Assembly (NCBI GenBank): GCA_964023205.1
Contig: OZ026840.1
Coordinates: 29,764,064 to 29,828,063 of the forward strand
From: Lutraria lutraria
Lineage: Eukaryota; Mollusca; Bivalvia; Venerida; Mactridae
Direction of reading: 5' to 3'
DNA: 64,000 nucleotides
A model generated the notes under the pieces. The model ran no database searches. It was not told where the DNA came from and saw only the letters and a list, made by a program, of their open reading frames with translations. Below, piece after piece: positions 1 to 11,910 of the stretch. Position 1 is the stretch's first letter; every line of letters begins with the position of its first letter. The translations under genes were made by a program, and so were the position numbers.

Positions 1-572
1 CGAACATGACCATGAGTCGTCTGAGGGCTCCTGTAATTTTTTCTTCAACATTACAGCTCACATACAGTTGAAATTTCTTAGAGATCACTCCTGTAAATTA
101 AGAAACATTTAGATAATTATGGTGTTCTATAAAGATGAAATAACAAATTATATTCCATTGATAAGTGATGAAAGAATATATTTCTTCAGATTTATAGCCA
201 TTTTCAGTATGTTAGTCATATTGTGGAGGGCAGTTAATCCTAACGAGCTTCCCTAAAAAGAGTCCATAACTCATATGAAAATGTTTTATTTTAATGGGTA
301 TAAAAACTTGACCTGTTACTTATTATGATACACTATTGTGTAATCATATTTAATCAATTAATGAAATAATCCTTGAGTTATTGATCGGAAACCTACATTA
401 GGCTAGGATCTAAGTAAACAAGCTAACAGTCAGTAATTCATGCCATACAAATCCCCTCCCAGTACCTATCATTTGAATATTAGCTGATGTTTATTCAGCA
501 GCATCTGACTCTGTATAGATTTTTTAATGATGATAAGTTTGTCTAAATGAACAAGTGAGCTTAAGTTATCAT

Positions 573-1140
573 CCAGAAACCAAATTTCTATTTATAGTAA
601 CACTGACCTAGAAATTTGACCTATTGACCCCTAATGCAATCCCACTTTAGATTATCCCCTATGCTATTCATACACAAACTTTCATTGAAATCCATCACCC
701 CTAACTGAAGTTATTATCTGGAAACCAAATTTCTATTTTTAATACCAGTGATCTAGATATTTGACCCCAAATGCGTCCCCATTTTAGGTTATCCCCTAAG
801 CTATCCATACACCAACTTTCATTGAAAACCATCACCCCAAACTGAAGTTATTATCTGGAAATCAAATTTCTATTTCTAGTTACAGTGACCTAGATATTTG
901 ACCCCAAATGCGTCCCCACTCTAGGTAATCCCCTAGGCTATCCATATACCAACTTTCATTGAAACCCATCACCCCAAACTGAAGTTATTATCTGGAAACC
1001 AAATTTCTATTTTTCATAGCAGTGACCTGTATATTTGACCCCAAATGCAATCTCACTCTAGATTATACCCATAGCTATCCAAATGTCAATTTTCATTAAA
1101 ATCTGTCATCAGTAACTGAAGTAATCATCTAAAAACTATT
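573..1140. repeat. Tandem repeat, about 137-bp unit, four copies or more
   Basis: Units begin near 573, 715, 850 and 990, each with TTATCTGGAAACCAAATTTC or a variant followed by GTGACCTAGATATTTGACC. Inverted counterpart at about 6640-7212 in the right arm. Related to the array at 7960-8650. Confidence 0.75.
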
Positions 1141-2650
1141 TTGGACAGATGACAAAAAATCCCCTCCGGTTTGGCAGGGGACTAAAAAGGGGCCACCATA
1201 ACATAACTCCTGTAAAAAGGTTCAGATTTTACTGGGTTTCAAATTAGATAAGAATTTTATTAAGATACACCTTCATGCAAAGTATGAAATCAATCCATGC
1301 AATATTTCATGGGTTATTAATTAATCGAAACCTACATTAGGCTAAGACTTAAGTCAAGAAGAAGGTCATCATGGCTCACCAGAAAAAAGACCCTGAGAGG
1401 AAAACATGAGCCTATGTAAAATCAAATGACCTGGGGACAGGGCCAATTTTTTAAGGTACCCAATTAAAAAATTTGAAAACCATAACAGGTGGCCACTAAA
1501 TAATGTCACATACAAAATATCTAATCTCCAGGCCTTGCAGTTTCAGACAAGATTTATTAAAATTTTCCTATATAACTTTTTAAGCCAACAAAAGAGTAAC
1601 CCGCGGGGCAGAGTAAATTTTGACCATAGTCTGACAGAGCAATATTTTGAACAAACTCAGCAGAGGATATGCTACATCCGATTATATATCTAAGCTCTAT
1701 GACCAGTGGTTTCAAACGAGAAGAATTTTTTAATTATCCTTTATGAAATAAACTCCTGGACAGGGGCCACAATATGAACTTGTTAGTGGTCCACTAGACA
1801 ATGCTACATACAAAATATCTTAAGTAGCTCTAGGCCCTGTGGTCTCGGACAAGAAGATTTTTTAATTTTTCTATATAAAATAAACTCTGGGGTTGGACCA
1901 ATCTTGACCCCAGAGCCATAATTTGAACTAACTTGTTAGAGGTAATAATAATAAAATCTAGCACACAAATACAACAACTCAACACTTTTTTCATTTGAAT
2001 TGATGCAGGCACAATGAGGCTGACTACTTATCACTTTTGTGTACATGTAGTTTCATTGAGTTCCTTTATGTAGTTGCTGAGAAAATGTCCAGACAAATTT
2101 TGCCTTTAAATGCACATAACCGACTGTCAAGCATAAATCCAATATAGCCCCCATATATTTCATATCTTGGGTTATAATGATAAAATACACATACCAAGTG
2201 GGGTGGTCTGCTTAGGCTGCAGCACATCAGAATAGTGTCATTTCATTGTTGAGCTGGGTCTACCTAAAATTTAGCATAATGTACTACATTAAAGTGTATA
2301 CAGAAATAATAATTTCTTCAAAGATTATAAAATACCAATTGACCTTTATCATGCTATCCTATAATACATATTTCAACACCAGTTAGAATATTAATTGAAA
2401 AATAAACCTAAAGCTATATGACCATTTCTTAATTCAAGTTTCAACCAATTCAATCTGCAACAACTAGCTGAAATAAATTTCTAACAAAGTCACAATAACT
2501 TGAATAAGAGATTAAGTTCATTAACAGCCACATGCATGAATTTTAATAGACAAGTCCAAAGTTTAGCTAAATTTTCTCCACATACTTCTGATTTTGTATG
2601 TAGACAGACTGACCAACAACAGACCGGCTAACAGAGTGACCCCCATACAC

Positions 2651-2716
2651 TGTTGGCCGAGTGGTTAGGGTGTTTGCCTTTGAAGCATGAGACTGAAGGT
2701 TTGAATCCCAGTAAGA
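2651..2716 (+). repeat. tRNA-derived SINE head (Ser/Leu-like)
   Basis: GTTGGCCGAGTGGTTAGGG resembles the 5' half of a type-II tRNA (A box) and GGTTTGAATCCC the B box, about 45 bases apart. Mirrored at about 5061-5126 on the minus strand. It does not close into a convincing acceptor stem, so it is called a SINE head and not a tRNA gene. Confidence 0.55.
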
Positions 2717-3238
2717 CTGTCAGCTAGTTAAATAATGGTTACTTCAGGTAGTTAAATAATGGTTACTCAGGGTTTCTGGAGGTACTGTGTAAACATAAGA
2801 CAGGTGTCTCATAAGCTAACTTGGATGGCCCTTTGAAGAGGGGTGACAAAATAATACACCAAACCATAACCTTTTTATACCCCCTCTCAAATGTCATTTG
2901 TGGGGGTATAATAAAACTCACATACCAAGTGGGGTGGTCTGTTTAGGCTGCAGCACATCAGAATGGTCTTTTACATTGTTGTCGTCTTGCTTTGCCGTGC
3001 TGCTGGGGTTTGCTTGTTTACTCTACTCATCTCTGACTCGGGGCTTGGTACACTAAAATTTAGTACTACATTTTACAATATTATGAACGATAAAAAACCA
3101 ATTCCTTCAAAAATTATAAGACACTATTTAGAGGTTTTAACCTTTAGTTTCTGCTATCCTTGTCTAACCCAATATGATATAACTTGGACAAGATTGTAAT
3201 AGGAGGAGGAAAATTATTCACCTGGTAATAATTCACCT

Positions 3239-3301
3239 GGTGCGCGCCTCGAACCCGGGGCCTCCTGCTTGCAAGCCAGAAGCTATCGGGCTGGTGAATA
3301 G
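3239..3301 (-). repeat. tRNA-derived SINE fragment
   Basis: On the minus strand an anticodon-arm-like TTCTGGCTTGCAAGCAGGAG is followed by the B-box-like CCCCGGGTTCGAGGCG. Mirrored on the plus strand at about 4476-4538. Degenerate; not a functional tRNA. Confidence 0.4.
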
Positions 3302-3792
3302 CCCAATCAATTTATGAATACAATATACCACACTGCTACATGATGATAAGTTGACTTATTCACAATTGTGTATACTATGTCATAGTATGCAGTATGCATT
3401 ATGCCCTTGCAAATATTCACACTAGACATGCATAAAATGATAAATTTGATGAGCACAAATATTGACTTACTAAGTTACTTGAAAGATCCACTTTGAAACC
3501 ACCCATTGACTCATTGATTGTCTTGTTCAGGGGCCCTCCATCAGCTTTGAAAATAAATAATTTGCAGATGTTGGGAAAAATGAATCATTAAATAAATTTA
3601 TGACTTTTCAGAGAAAGGAAAAAACATACACGTAACAGTTTACATTGCAATATAATGCCAGCATCAATTCATCATCAAGAACCCTTCGACTAACAAAAGC
3701 TATTACCTTGGTCATTAATTTCAACGTTAAAAGGAACAGCAGAATGACTGAATGTTCAAATTCATGCATTTTCGCGAAATTTTTTAACTTAC

Positions 3793-3955
3793 CGCCTATT
3801 TCTTATTTGGTGGCATCGTAGGTTTTGCCCTGGAACTTCGCCTTGGCGTGGTCCCCGATAGCGTAGTCATCTACTTCTTTCCTTGGTGAAAGGTGGCCCT
3901 TAGACCTGTATACTACAGAAAACGTGCTGTCCTCCCGACACAAAATCGCATTCAT
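3793..3955 (-). pseudogene. First-exon-like ORF with a stop just before a splice donor
   Basis: On the minus strand an ATG at 3955 opens 50 codons rich in charged residues (it begins MNAILCREDSTFSVVYRSK and has GDHAKAKFQGKTYDAT near its end), then a TAA at 3803-3805. After the stop the frame continues as Glu-Ile-Gly and runs into a strong donor (GGCG|GTAAGT) in phase 1. The pattern G-D-x-A-K-F-x-G-K-x-Y-x-A resembles the small Tudor-like N-termini seen in BEN-type and related nuclear proteins; that match is from memory and weak. The simplest reading is a first coding exon broken by one nonsense change, or an exon with a true short ORF. No downstream exon was identified in the left arm. Confidence 0.4.
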
Positions 3956-4148
3956 TTTCTTGTTTGTAAACAACAAAGTTCAAAAATCGACCTACGCCCT
4001 CTGTTGGGGTTAAAATCAACCAATGAAATCATGTCGTATTGATTCGTAAGAGATCGCCGTCTCCCGGAAACACACGAGTTTCTTATATTGTTTTTGATAG
4101 GAAAATAAAATTAATGCAGAATTAAATTTATACATTGTTTTATTGTAA

Positions 4149-4222
4149 GAGTTAATTATCCGCTTTTATACTTATAACTTATATAAGTCCTTGTTATAAG
4201 TATAAAAGCGGATAATTAACTC
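4149..4222. repeat. 30-bp perfect hairpin at the spacer/right-arm junction
   Basis: GAGTTAATTATCCGCTTTTA and ten more bases (4149-4178) are exactly inverted at 4193-4222, around a 14-base loop containing TAAGTCCTTG. It ends one base before the right arm starts, so it may mark the rearrangement point. Confidence 0.85.
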
Positions 4223-4223
4223 C

Positions 4224-7200
4224 TTTTCAAAGCTGATGGAGGGCCCCTGAACAAGACAATCAATGAGTCAATGGGTGGTTTCAAAGTGGATCTTTCAAGT
4301 AACTTAGTAAGTCAATATTTGTGCTCATCAAATTTATCATTTTATGCATGTCTAGTGTGAATATTTGCAAGGGCATAATGCATACTGCATACTATGACAT
4401 AGTATACACAATTGTGAATAAGTCAACTTATCATCATGTAGCAGTGTGGTATATTGTATTCATAAATTGATTGGGCTATTCACCAGCCCGATAGCTTCTG
4501 GCTTGCAAGCAGGAGGCCCCGGGTTCGAGGCGCGCACCAGGTGAATTATTACCAGGTGAATAATTTTCCTCCTCCTATTACAATCTTGTCCAAGTTATAT
4601 CATATTGGGTTAGACAAGGATAGCAGAAACTAAAGGTTAAAACCTCTAAATAGTGTCTTATAATTTTTGAAGGAATTAGTTTTTTATCGTTCATAATATT
4701 GTAAAATGTAGTACTAAATTTTAGTGTACCAAGCCCCGAGTCAGAGATGAGTAGAGTAAACAAGCAAACCCCAGCAGCACGGCAAAGCAAGACGACAACA
4801 ATGTAAAAGACCATTCTGATGTGCTGCAGCCTAAACAGACCACCCCACTTGGTATGTGAGTTTTATTATACCCCCACAAATGACATTTGAGAGGGGGTAT
4901 AAAAAGGTTATGGTTTGGTGTATTATTTTGTCACCCCTCTTCAAAGGGCCATCCAAGTTAGCTTATGAGACACCTGTCTTATGTTTACACAGTACCTCCA
5001 GAAACCCTGAGTAACCATTATTTAACTACCTGAAGTAACCATTATTTAACTAGCTGACAGTCTTACTGGGATTCAAACCTTCAGTCTCATGCTTCAAAGG
5101 CAAACACCCTAACCACTCGGCCAACAGTGTATGGGGGTCACTCTGTTAGCCGGTCTGTTGTTGGTCAGTCTGTCTACATACAAAATCAGAAGTATGTGGA
5201 GAAAATTTAGCTAAACTTTGGACTTGTCTATTAAAATTCATGCATGTGGCTGTTAAAGAACTTAATCTCTTATTCAAGTTATTGTGACTTTGTTAGAAAT
5301 TTATTTCAGCTAGTTGTTGCAGATTGAATTGGTTGAAACTTGAATTAAGAAATGGTCATATAGCTTTAGGTTTATTTTTCAATTAATATTCTAACTGGTA
5401 TTGAAATATGTATTATAGGATAGCATGATAAAGGTCAATTGGTATTTTATAATCTTTGAAGAAATTATTATTTCTGTATACACTTTAATGTAGTACATTA
5501 TGCTAAATTTTAGGTAGACCCAGCTCAACAATGAAATGACACTATTCTGATGTGCTGCAGCCTAAGCAGACCACCCCACTTGGTATGTGTATTTTATCAT
5601 TATAACCCAAGATATGAAATATATGGGGGCTATATTGGATTTATGCTTGACAGTCGGTTATGTGCATTTAAAGGCAAAATTTGTCTGGACATTTTCTCAG
5701 CAACTACATAAAGGAACTCAATGAAACTACATGTACACAAAAGTGATAAGTAGTCAGCCTCATTGTGCCTGCATCAATTCAAATGAAAAAAGTGTTGAGT
5801 TGTTGTATTTGTGTGCTAGATTTTATTATTATTACCTCTAACAAGTTAGTTCAAATTATGGCTCTGGGGTCAAGATTGGTCCAACCCCAGAGTTTATTTT
5901 ATATAGAAAAATTAAAAAATCTTCTTGTCCGAGACCACAGGGCCTAGAGCTACTTAAGATATTTTGTATGTAGCATTGTCTAGTGGACCACTAACAAGTT
6001 CATATTGTGGCCCCTGTCCAGGAGTTTATTTCATAAAGGATAATTAAAAAATTCTTCTCGTTTGAAACCACTGGTCATAGAGCTTAGATATATAATCGGA
6101 TGTAGCATATCCTCTGCTGAGTTTGTTCAAAATATTGCTCTATCGGACTATGGTCAATATTTACTCTGCCCCGCGGGTTACTCTTTTGTTGGCTTAAAAA
6201 GTTATATAGGAAAATTTTAATAAATCTTGTCTGAAACTGCAAGGCCTGGAGATTAGATATTTTGTATGTGACATTATTTAGTGGCCACCTGTTATGGTTT
6301 TCAAATTTTTTAATTGGGTACCTTAAAAAATTGGCCCTGTCCCCAGGTCATTTGATTTTACATAGGCTCATGTTTTCCTCTCAGGGTATTTTTTCTGGTG
6401 AGCCATGATGACCTTCTTCTTGACTTAAGTCTTAGCCTAATGTAGGTTTCGATTAATTAATAACCCATGAAATATTGCATGGATTGATTTCATACTTTGC
6501 ATGAAGGTGTATCTTAATAAAATTCTTATCTAATTTGAAACCCAGTAAAATCTGAACCTTTTTACAGGAGTTATGTTATGGTGGCCCCTTTTTAGTCCCC
6601 TGCCAAACCGGAGGGGATTTTTTGTCATCTGTCCAAAATAGTTTTTAGATGATTACTTCAGTTACTGATGACAGATTTTAATGAAAATTGACATTTGGAT
6701 AGCTATGGGTATAATCTAGAGTGAGATTGCATTTGGGGTCAAATATACAGGTCACTGCTATGAAAAATAGAAATTTGGTTTCCAGATAATAACTTCAGTT
6801 TGGGGTGATGGGTTTCAATGAAAGTTGGTATATGGATAGCCTAGGGGATTACCTAGAGTGGGGACGCATTTGGGGTCAAAAGGTCAAATATCTAGGTCAC
6901 TGTAACTAGAAATAGAAATTTGATTTCCAGATAATAACTTCAGTTTGGGGTGATGGTTTTCAATGAAAGTTGGTGTATGGATAGCTTAGGGGATAACCTA
7001 AAATGGGGACGCATTTGGGGTCAAATATCTAGATCACTGGTATTAAAAATAGAAATTTGGTTTCCAGATAATAACTTCAGTTAGGGGTGATGGATTTCAA
7101 TGAAAGTTTGTGTATGAATAGCATAGGGGATAATCTAAAGTGGGATTGCATTAGGGGTCAATATGTCAAATTTCTAGGTCAGTGTTACTATAAATAGAAA

Positions 7201-7784
7201 TTTGGTTTCTGGATGATAACTTAAGCTCACTTGTTCATTTAGACAAACTTATCATCATTAAAAAATCTATACAGAGTCAGATGCTGCTGAATAAACATCA
7301 GCTAATATTCCAATGATAGGTACTGGGAGGGGATTTGTATGGCATGCATTACTGACTGTTAGCTTGTTTACTTAGATCTTAGCCTAATGTAGGTTTCCGA
7401 TCAATAACTCAAGGATTATTTCATTAATTGATTAAATATGATTACACAATAGTGTATCATAATAAGTAACAGGTCAAGTTTTTATACCCATTAAAATAAA
7501 ACATTTTCATATGAGTTATGGACTCTTTTTAGGGAAGCTCGTTAGGATTAATTGCCCTCCACAATATGACTAACATACTGAAAATGGCATTAAATCTGAA
7601 GAAATATATTCTTTCATCACTTATCAATGGAATATAATTTGTTATTTCATCTTTATAGAACACCATAATTATCTAAATGTTTCTTAATTTACAGGAGTGA
7701 TCTCTAAGAAATTTCAACTGTATGTGAGCTGTAATGTTGAAGAAAAAATTACAGGAGCCCTCAGACGACTCATGGTCATGTTCG
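4224..7784. repeat. Palindrome 1, right arm
   Basis: Inverted copy of 1-3553. The inner boundary is sharp: TTTTCAAAGCTGA here matches TCAGCTTTGAAAA at 3541-3553, and homology stops on both sides of the spacer. The differences from the left arm include substitutions (Pro to Leu in a shared 78-codon ORF) and several small indels. Confidence 0.95.
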
Positions 7785-9339
7785 CCTAAGAATGCATCTA
7801 CAGTAAGACCCTTAATGGGCATATCTTGTACAAACTTTAACAAACTTAATTTGTCATTTATTACCATTTTATATATTTTTAACCAGGTTTTCATAAGGTG
7901 AAACCTGGTTATTAGAATGCCGAAAATGGCGGGCGGATGGGATGGCTGCGTCAAACAGGCAGTGTCCGATCAATAACTTAAGTTTGGATTGACCAATCTT
8001 GACCAAACTTGGTATGTAGGATCCTCGAATGAATATGTGAGGTCAAGGTCACTGTAACCTAAAATAGAAAATCAGTGTCCGGTCAATAACTTAAGTTTGG
8101 AATGACCAATGTTGATTTAATTTGGTATGTAGCATCCTTAAATCAAAACCTCGCTTGGGATTGTATTTGGTGTATGTGGGGTCAGGGTCAAGGTCACTGT
8201 TACTATAAAAATAGAAAATCAGTGTCTGGTCAATCACTTAAGTTTGGAATAACCAATGTTGATTTAATTTGATATTTACCCTCCTTGAATCAAAACCTTG
8301 CTTGGGATTGCATTTAGGGTCTGTGGGGTCAGGGTCACTATACTAAAAATAGAAAATCAGTTTTCAGTGAATAACTTAATCAAGGATAAAGATATTGCGG
8401 TGAAATTTTGTGTGTTGGTAGCTTACATACAGTCCATACTTTTGAATTGCACTAAGGTCCAGTTGGGTCAAGGTCACTAAAAATAGAAAATCAGTTTCCG
8501 GTTAATAACTTACGTAAGGATTGAGATATTGCAATGGAATTTTGTGTGTTGGTAGCTTACATCCAGTCCATGCTTTGTATTGAATCAAGGGCCTGTAGGG
8601 TCAAGGTCACTGTTACTAAATACAGAAATCTGTTTCCGTTCAATTACTTAAGTTTGGAATGACTAATCTTGACTAAACTGGGTATTTAACAACCTTGCAT
8701 GAAAGCTTAGCTTGAAATTGTATTTGGGGTCAGTTTGGTCATATAGAAACAAGCTTGGGATTGCATTCTATGCCAGTAGAGTAAAGGTCAATGTTAACGT
8801 ATTAGTCGCACTGGAAACTGAACCACTGATGAAGCCTTAGCAAAGAATTCTTGAGTACTGTGGTATTAAAGCCTTGGAAAATCTGGTTTTGTGGCACTGC
8901 CACGTTTCTTGTTATATGATTGTAGTGATAATAACATTATGTTTGGTTCACATAAATTGTTGATATTGTTAATAATAATGTCTTTCATATGATAAAGATG
9001 AATTTTCATATTTTCCCTGTTTGTTTGTCATATTTATTTGTATAAGCATTATAAGTGATTACTGTTAATATTTTCGATTGTTCTGTTTCTGTTATCCATT
9101 ATTTAGCAGAAGGAGGTAAGCTTGTCTTTAATCGAAAATAGGTCAAGCTGATGAGATCATTGGGTTGTTTTCTAGAAAAGTGTTGAAAGGTGCAATTGAG
9201 CGAAAGTGCATGCAACAAAGTGACTAATTCAGTTGAGGATTGGTATGGTATATAGCACTCCTTTTTTAAAATCAAAATGCATTTTAATTTGATTCTTTCA
9301 AGCTAGAAAAGAGGTGGTCAGTTTTACTGAAGCCATCTT
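7785..9339. repeat. Dispersed/tandem repeats outside palindrome 1; no gene seen
   Basis: About 7960-8650 is a degenerate tandem array (units near 7965, 8065, 8215, 8355, 8480 and 8625) with the core TCCGGTCAATAACTTAAG and GGTCAAGGTCACTGTTACT. A perfect 12-bp stem hairpin (AACCAGGTTTTC ... GAAACCTGGTT) lies at 7881-7910. From 8830 to 9339 nothing recognisable is present. Confidence 0.6.
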
Positions 9340-9935
9340 GCCTCTTTAACAAAAGACACACAAAAACCAACATAAACTGACTTTCTAAAAAAACGCATAA
9401 AAACCCACTTTAACACAGAAAAAAACCCACAAAACTCACTTTTCAAAAGCGCAGAAAAACACAAAAACTCACTTCTGAAAAAGACGCATTAAAACGCACT
9501 TAAACCAACTTACTACAAAAACGCAGAAAAACCCAAAAAACTCACTAATGAAAGACACCTTAAAATGCAGTTAAACCAACTGAATACAAAAAGCGCAGAA
9601 AAACCCAGAAAAACTCATTTCTGAAAAAGACACATTAAAACGCAGTTAAACCAACTTTCTACAAAAAAACGCAGAAAAACTCACTTTAGAAACCCAGTTA
9701 AATGCAGAAAAAACCTACTTACTGTGGAAAAACACAGTAAAACCCCAAAAAACAACTTATTAGAAAAAACTAACTTAAACACTTAAAAACCAACTTACCA
9801 AAAAACACAGTTAAACCCACAAAACACTGGTAAAAACGTACCAAGTGGGTTTTTTGTTAGTAATAAGTAAGTTTTTTTGTGTTTATTCTGTGTTTACTCT
9901 GTGTTTAATCCGTGTTTTTTTCTGTGTTTTTTTTC
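9340..9935. repeat. Degenerate A-rich repeat ending in an inverted T-rich tail
   Basis: About 500 bp of short variants of AACGCAGAAAAACCCACAAA and ACTCACTTTCTAAAAAGACGC, almost free of T and G. From 9840 the composition flips to the complement (GTGTTTACTCTGTGTTTAAT), so the block folds on itself. Low-complexity DNA; no coding potential. Confidence 0.7.
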
Positions 9936-10233
9936 TAGCTCTTGCGGTAAGCTAAAAAGACACTCTTAAACCAACTGCCAATACCGCTTTTTTAAAACTA
10001 TCTAATATTTCAAGGTTATTTTGAAATATCGTGGAATCATTTACGATAAAACATGAACTGTATTTACCGTAAGGTATTTCACACATTTTCATGTTGCAAT
10101 TGTTGTCATGACAGCATCCGCAGTTGTGAAAAATCTTGATAAGAAGCCAATATATTTTTCTCGATGTCGATAACTATTGAACTGTGTGTTTTGTGTTTTA
10201 TAAAGGACAACATCGAGCCATATTAGCAGATTT

Positions 10234-10449
10234 TTGTTGTTGTCTTCTTTGTTCGTGGTGGTTCTTTTATTGCTATGCAGTCTGTACAGTCAAAATGGTG
10301 TTTTTACAAGTGAAACATCTGGAAATCTGTTTTTATTGTTTGACTTTCTTGGACCTTTTTTTGAAGTTCAGGACAGAAGCGTTTTACTAAATATCAAACT
10401 AAAAAGACCAAGACTGCACAGGAAACTGAGGAATGGTATTCGACCATAA
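10234..10449 (+). other. Shared ORF with a strongly hydrophobic start
   Basis: A 71-codon frame without an ATG begins LLSSLFVVVLLLLCSLYSQ and continues with a polar, basic tail (ending RPRLHRKLRNGIRP). An acceptor-like TTTTATAAAG lies 30 bases upstream, in frame. It looks like the membrane-anchor/stem end of a type II membrane protein, but no partner exon was found. Identical in the other arm at 19464-19679, which is expected from the arm identity. Could be chance. Confidence 0.2.
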
Positions 10450-10486
10450 CATTTCCAGATATTCAAACCCTTCATAAAAAACATAC

Positions 10487-11254
10487 AATCTATACAAAGC
10501 GTGATATCACTACGTTTGTCTAACCTCTATACTTAGAACTGATTACTAGCGGTATTAGGATAACTATGCATACGCTAAAATAAAGTATCGCGGAAGGATT
10601 AAAAATGTCAGATCAACCATTTTGATTGTATATTATTAACAAAATATGTTTAGTTATGTAAAATAAATACGTTATAACATTTTCTTCGGTGTTTTTATCA
10701 ATTACTCATTGAAACGCCATGTTGATATGCGCTTGGCTCTGCTTAACTTCCACTTTGAAAAGTAGTCCCTTCAAATACACATAATGCCCCCGTTCTATAC
10801 ATAGCGTGACGTCACTACGTTTGTCTAACCTCTATACATAAAACTGATTACTATCCACATTTAGATAGTTATACATACGCTAAAAGTATAGTTCCGCGGA
10901 AGGATTAAAAATGTCAAAACAACCATATCGGTTGTATGTTATTAACAAATTTGTTTAGTTATGTAAAATGAATACGTAGTACCATTTCTATTCTTATGCT
11001 TTCGTCAATAACACTCATTATTCAGTGAAACGCAATGTTGAAGTACGCTTGGCTCCGATGTGTACCATACGGTGACGTCACGGTATGTTATTGTTTATAA
11101 TTTCCATTTTGTAAGTAGTTCCTGCAAATACCCATAATGCTCCGAGCAGAATAACACAGGTCAGTGCATAGCGCTACCGTAGTGTACACATTGATAATGC
11201 CCCAAGTGTTAGAACACAGGTCAGTGCGTAGCGCTACCGTAGGGTACACATTGT
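10487..11254 (+). mobile_element. Older copy of the 403-bp element, split by a younger copy
   Basis: Starts AATCTATACAAAGCG and ends GGGTACACATTGT, flanked by identical 10-bp direct repeats AAAAACATAC at 10477-10486 and 11255-11264. Its body is interrupted at ATAATGCCCC by the younger copy (10791-11193). About 365 bp remain after removing the insert and one target duplication. Mirrored at 18660-19426 in the right arm. Confidence 0.7.
10791..11193 (+). mobile_element. 403-bp mobile element with 10-bp target duplication
   Basis: Runs from CGTTCTATACATAGCG to CGTAGTGTACACATTG. Flanked by ATAATGCCCC at 10781-10790 and 11194-11203. Two full TGACGTCA palindromes lie near the ends (about 10807 and 11073). 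No long terminal inverted repeat, poly(A) tail or coding frame is visible. A 10-bp duplication is typical of Mutator-like elements, so a non-TIR MULE derivative is a possibility, not a conclusion. Mirrored at 18721-19123. Confidence 0.75.
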
Positions 11255-11789
11255 AAAAACATACGCATTTCGAAACAAAATTATCAAGATCAGCTTCATA
11301 AAATGACTAAATTAATAGGGAATAATAGAACAAGGTTTTCTCTTACTTGAAGCACGAAACGGCAGAATCTCTTTTGTGTTGCTTCTGACAATTCTACAAA
11401 CAAATAGATTAATTAAAAGTGATACTATCTGTAATGGATTACACAGCTCCTATTTCTTTGCAAACCACAAAACTATTCAGACACATAATTAAATTAATTA
11501 TGCATTTTTAGTTCTATTGCAATAATGAAAGATAGGACTAGGGAGAAATATTCAGATATGATATTGGATACTTGTAACACATATACTTTTGTCAACTATA
11601 CTGTTATTGAAAATACTTTTATATGATCTAATAACGATGAATCTGGCTTGTATACTATGACAAGTACCAGAAAGTAAAAATGATCTTATTTGTGATGGTC
11701 TGTACAGTCAGAGGTTAAAATGAACTTTGGCTGAATGTATCGTGGAGTAACAAACACATTGTACGGTAGAAGTGGTTGGCTGTATTTAC

Positions 11790-11910
11790 CTGTGTTGACA
11801 AACACCCTCCTTTGTAACGAATGGTTAAATCTGACGTTATGATTTCCTCCATAAAACAACTCTGTGTGAATGCAATGATAAAATGAAATATTCAAAATGA
11901 CTAGGCGCAT
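11790..11910 (-). CDS. Inverted duplicate of the putative first exon of gene A
   Basis: Mirror of 18004-18124 in the left arm: ATG, 40 codons and a phase-1 donor (ACAG|GTAAAT), with one amino-acid difference (His for Leu at residue 12). It points leftward, away from gene A, and no matching downstream exons were found between 11789 and the window start. If the exon call is right, this is an orphan promoter/first exon. Confidence 0.3.

Larger units (their letters stand above)
1..3553. repeat. Palindrome 1, left arm (cut by window start)
   Basis: The reverse complement of this stretch reappears at 4224-7784. Paired coordinates sum to 7777 near the centre and 7785 at the outer end, so the arms differ by small indels (for example a 9-bp AAAGGTCAA insertion near 6880) as well as scattered substitutions. 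Base 1 pairs with 7784, so the arm probably continues outside the window. The arm contains a tandem repeat of about 137 bp, tRNA-like SINE pieces and a short hairpin near 2878. Two short ORFs (60 and 78 codons) occur in both arms, but near-identity of the arms makes that no evidence of coding. Confidence 0.95.
3554..4223. other. Unique spacer of palindrome 1
   Basis: A 670-bp single-copy stretch between the arms. It holds a minus-strand exon-like ORF (3793-3955) with what would be its upstream region (3956-4148), and ends in a short perfect hairpin that abuts the right arm. A spacer with its own content argues against a simple fold-back read artefact. Confidence 0.8.

Noticed and set aside
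2963..3199. 78-codon frame present in both arms of palindrome 1
   Set aside because: Its conservation only reflects arm identity; no domain, and it overlaps repeat DNA.
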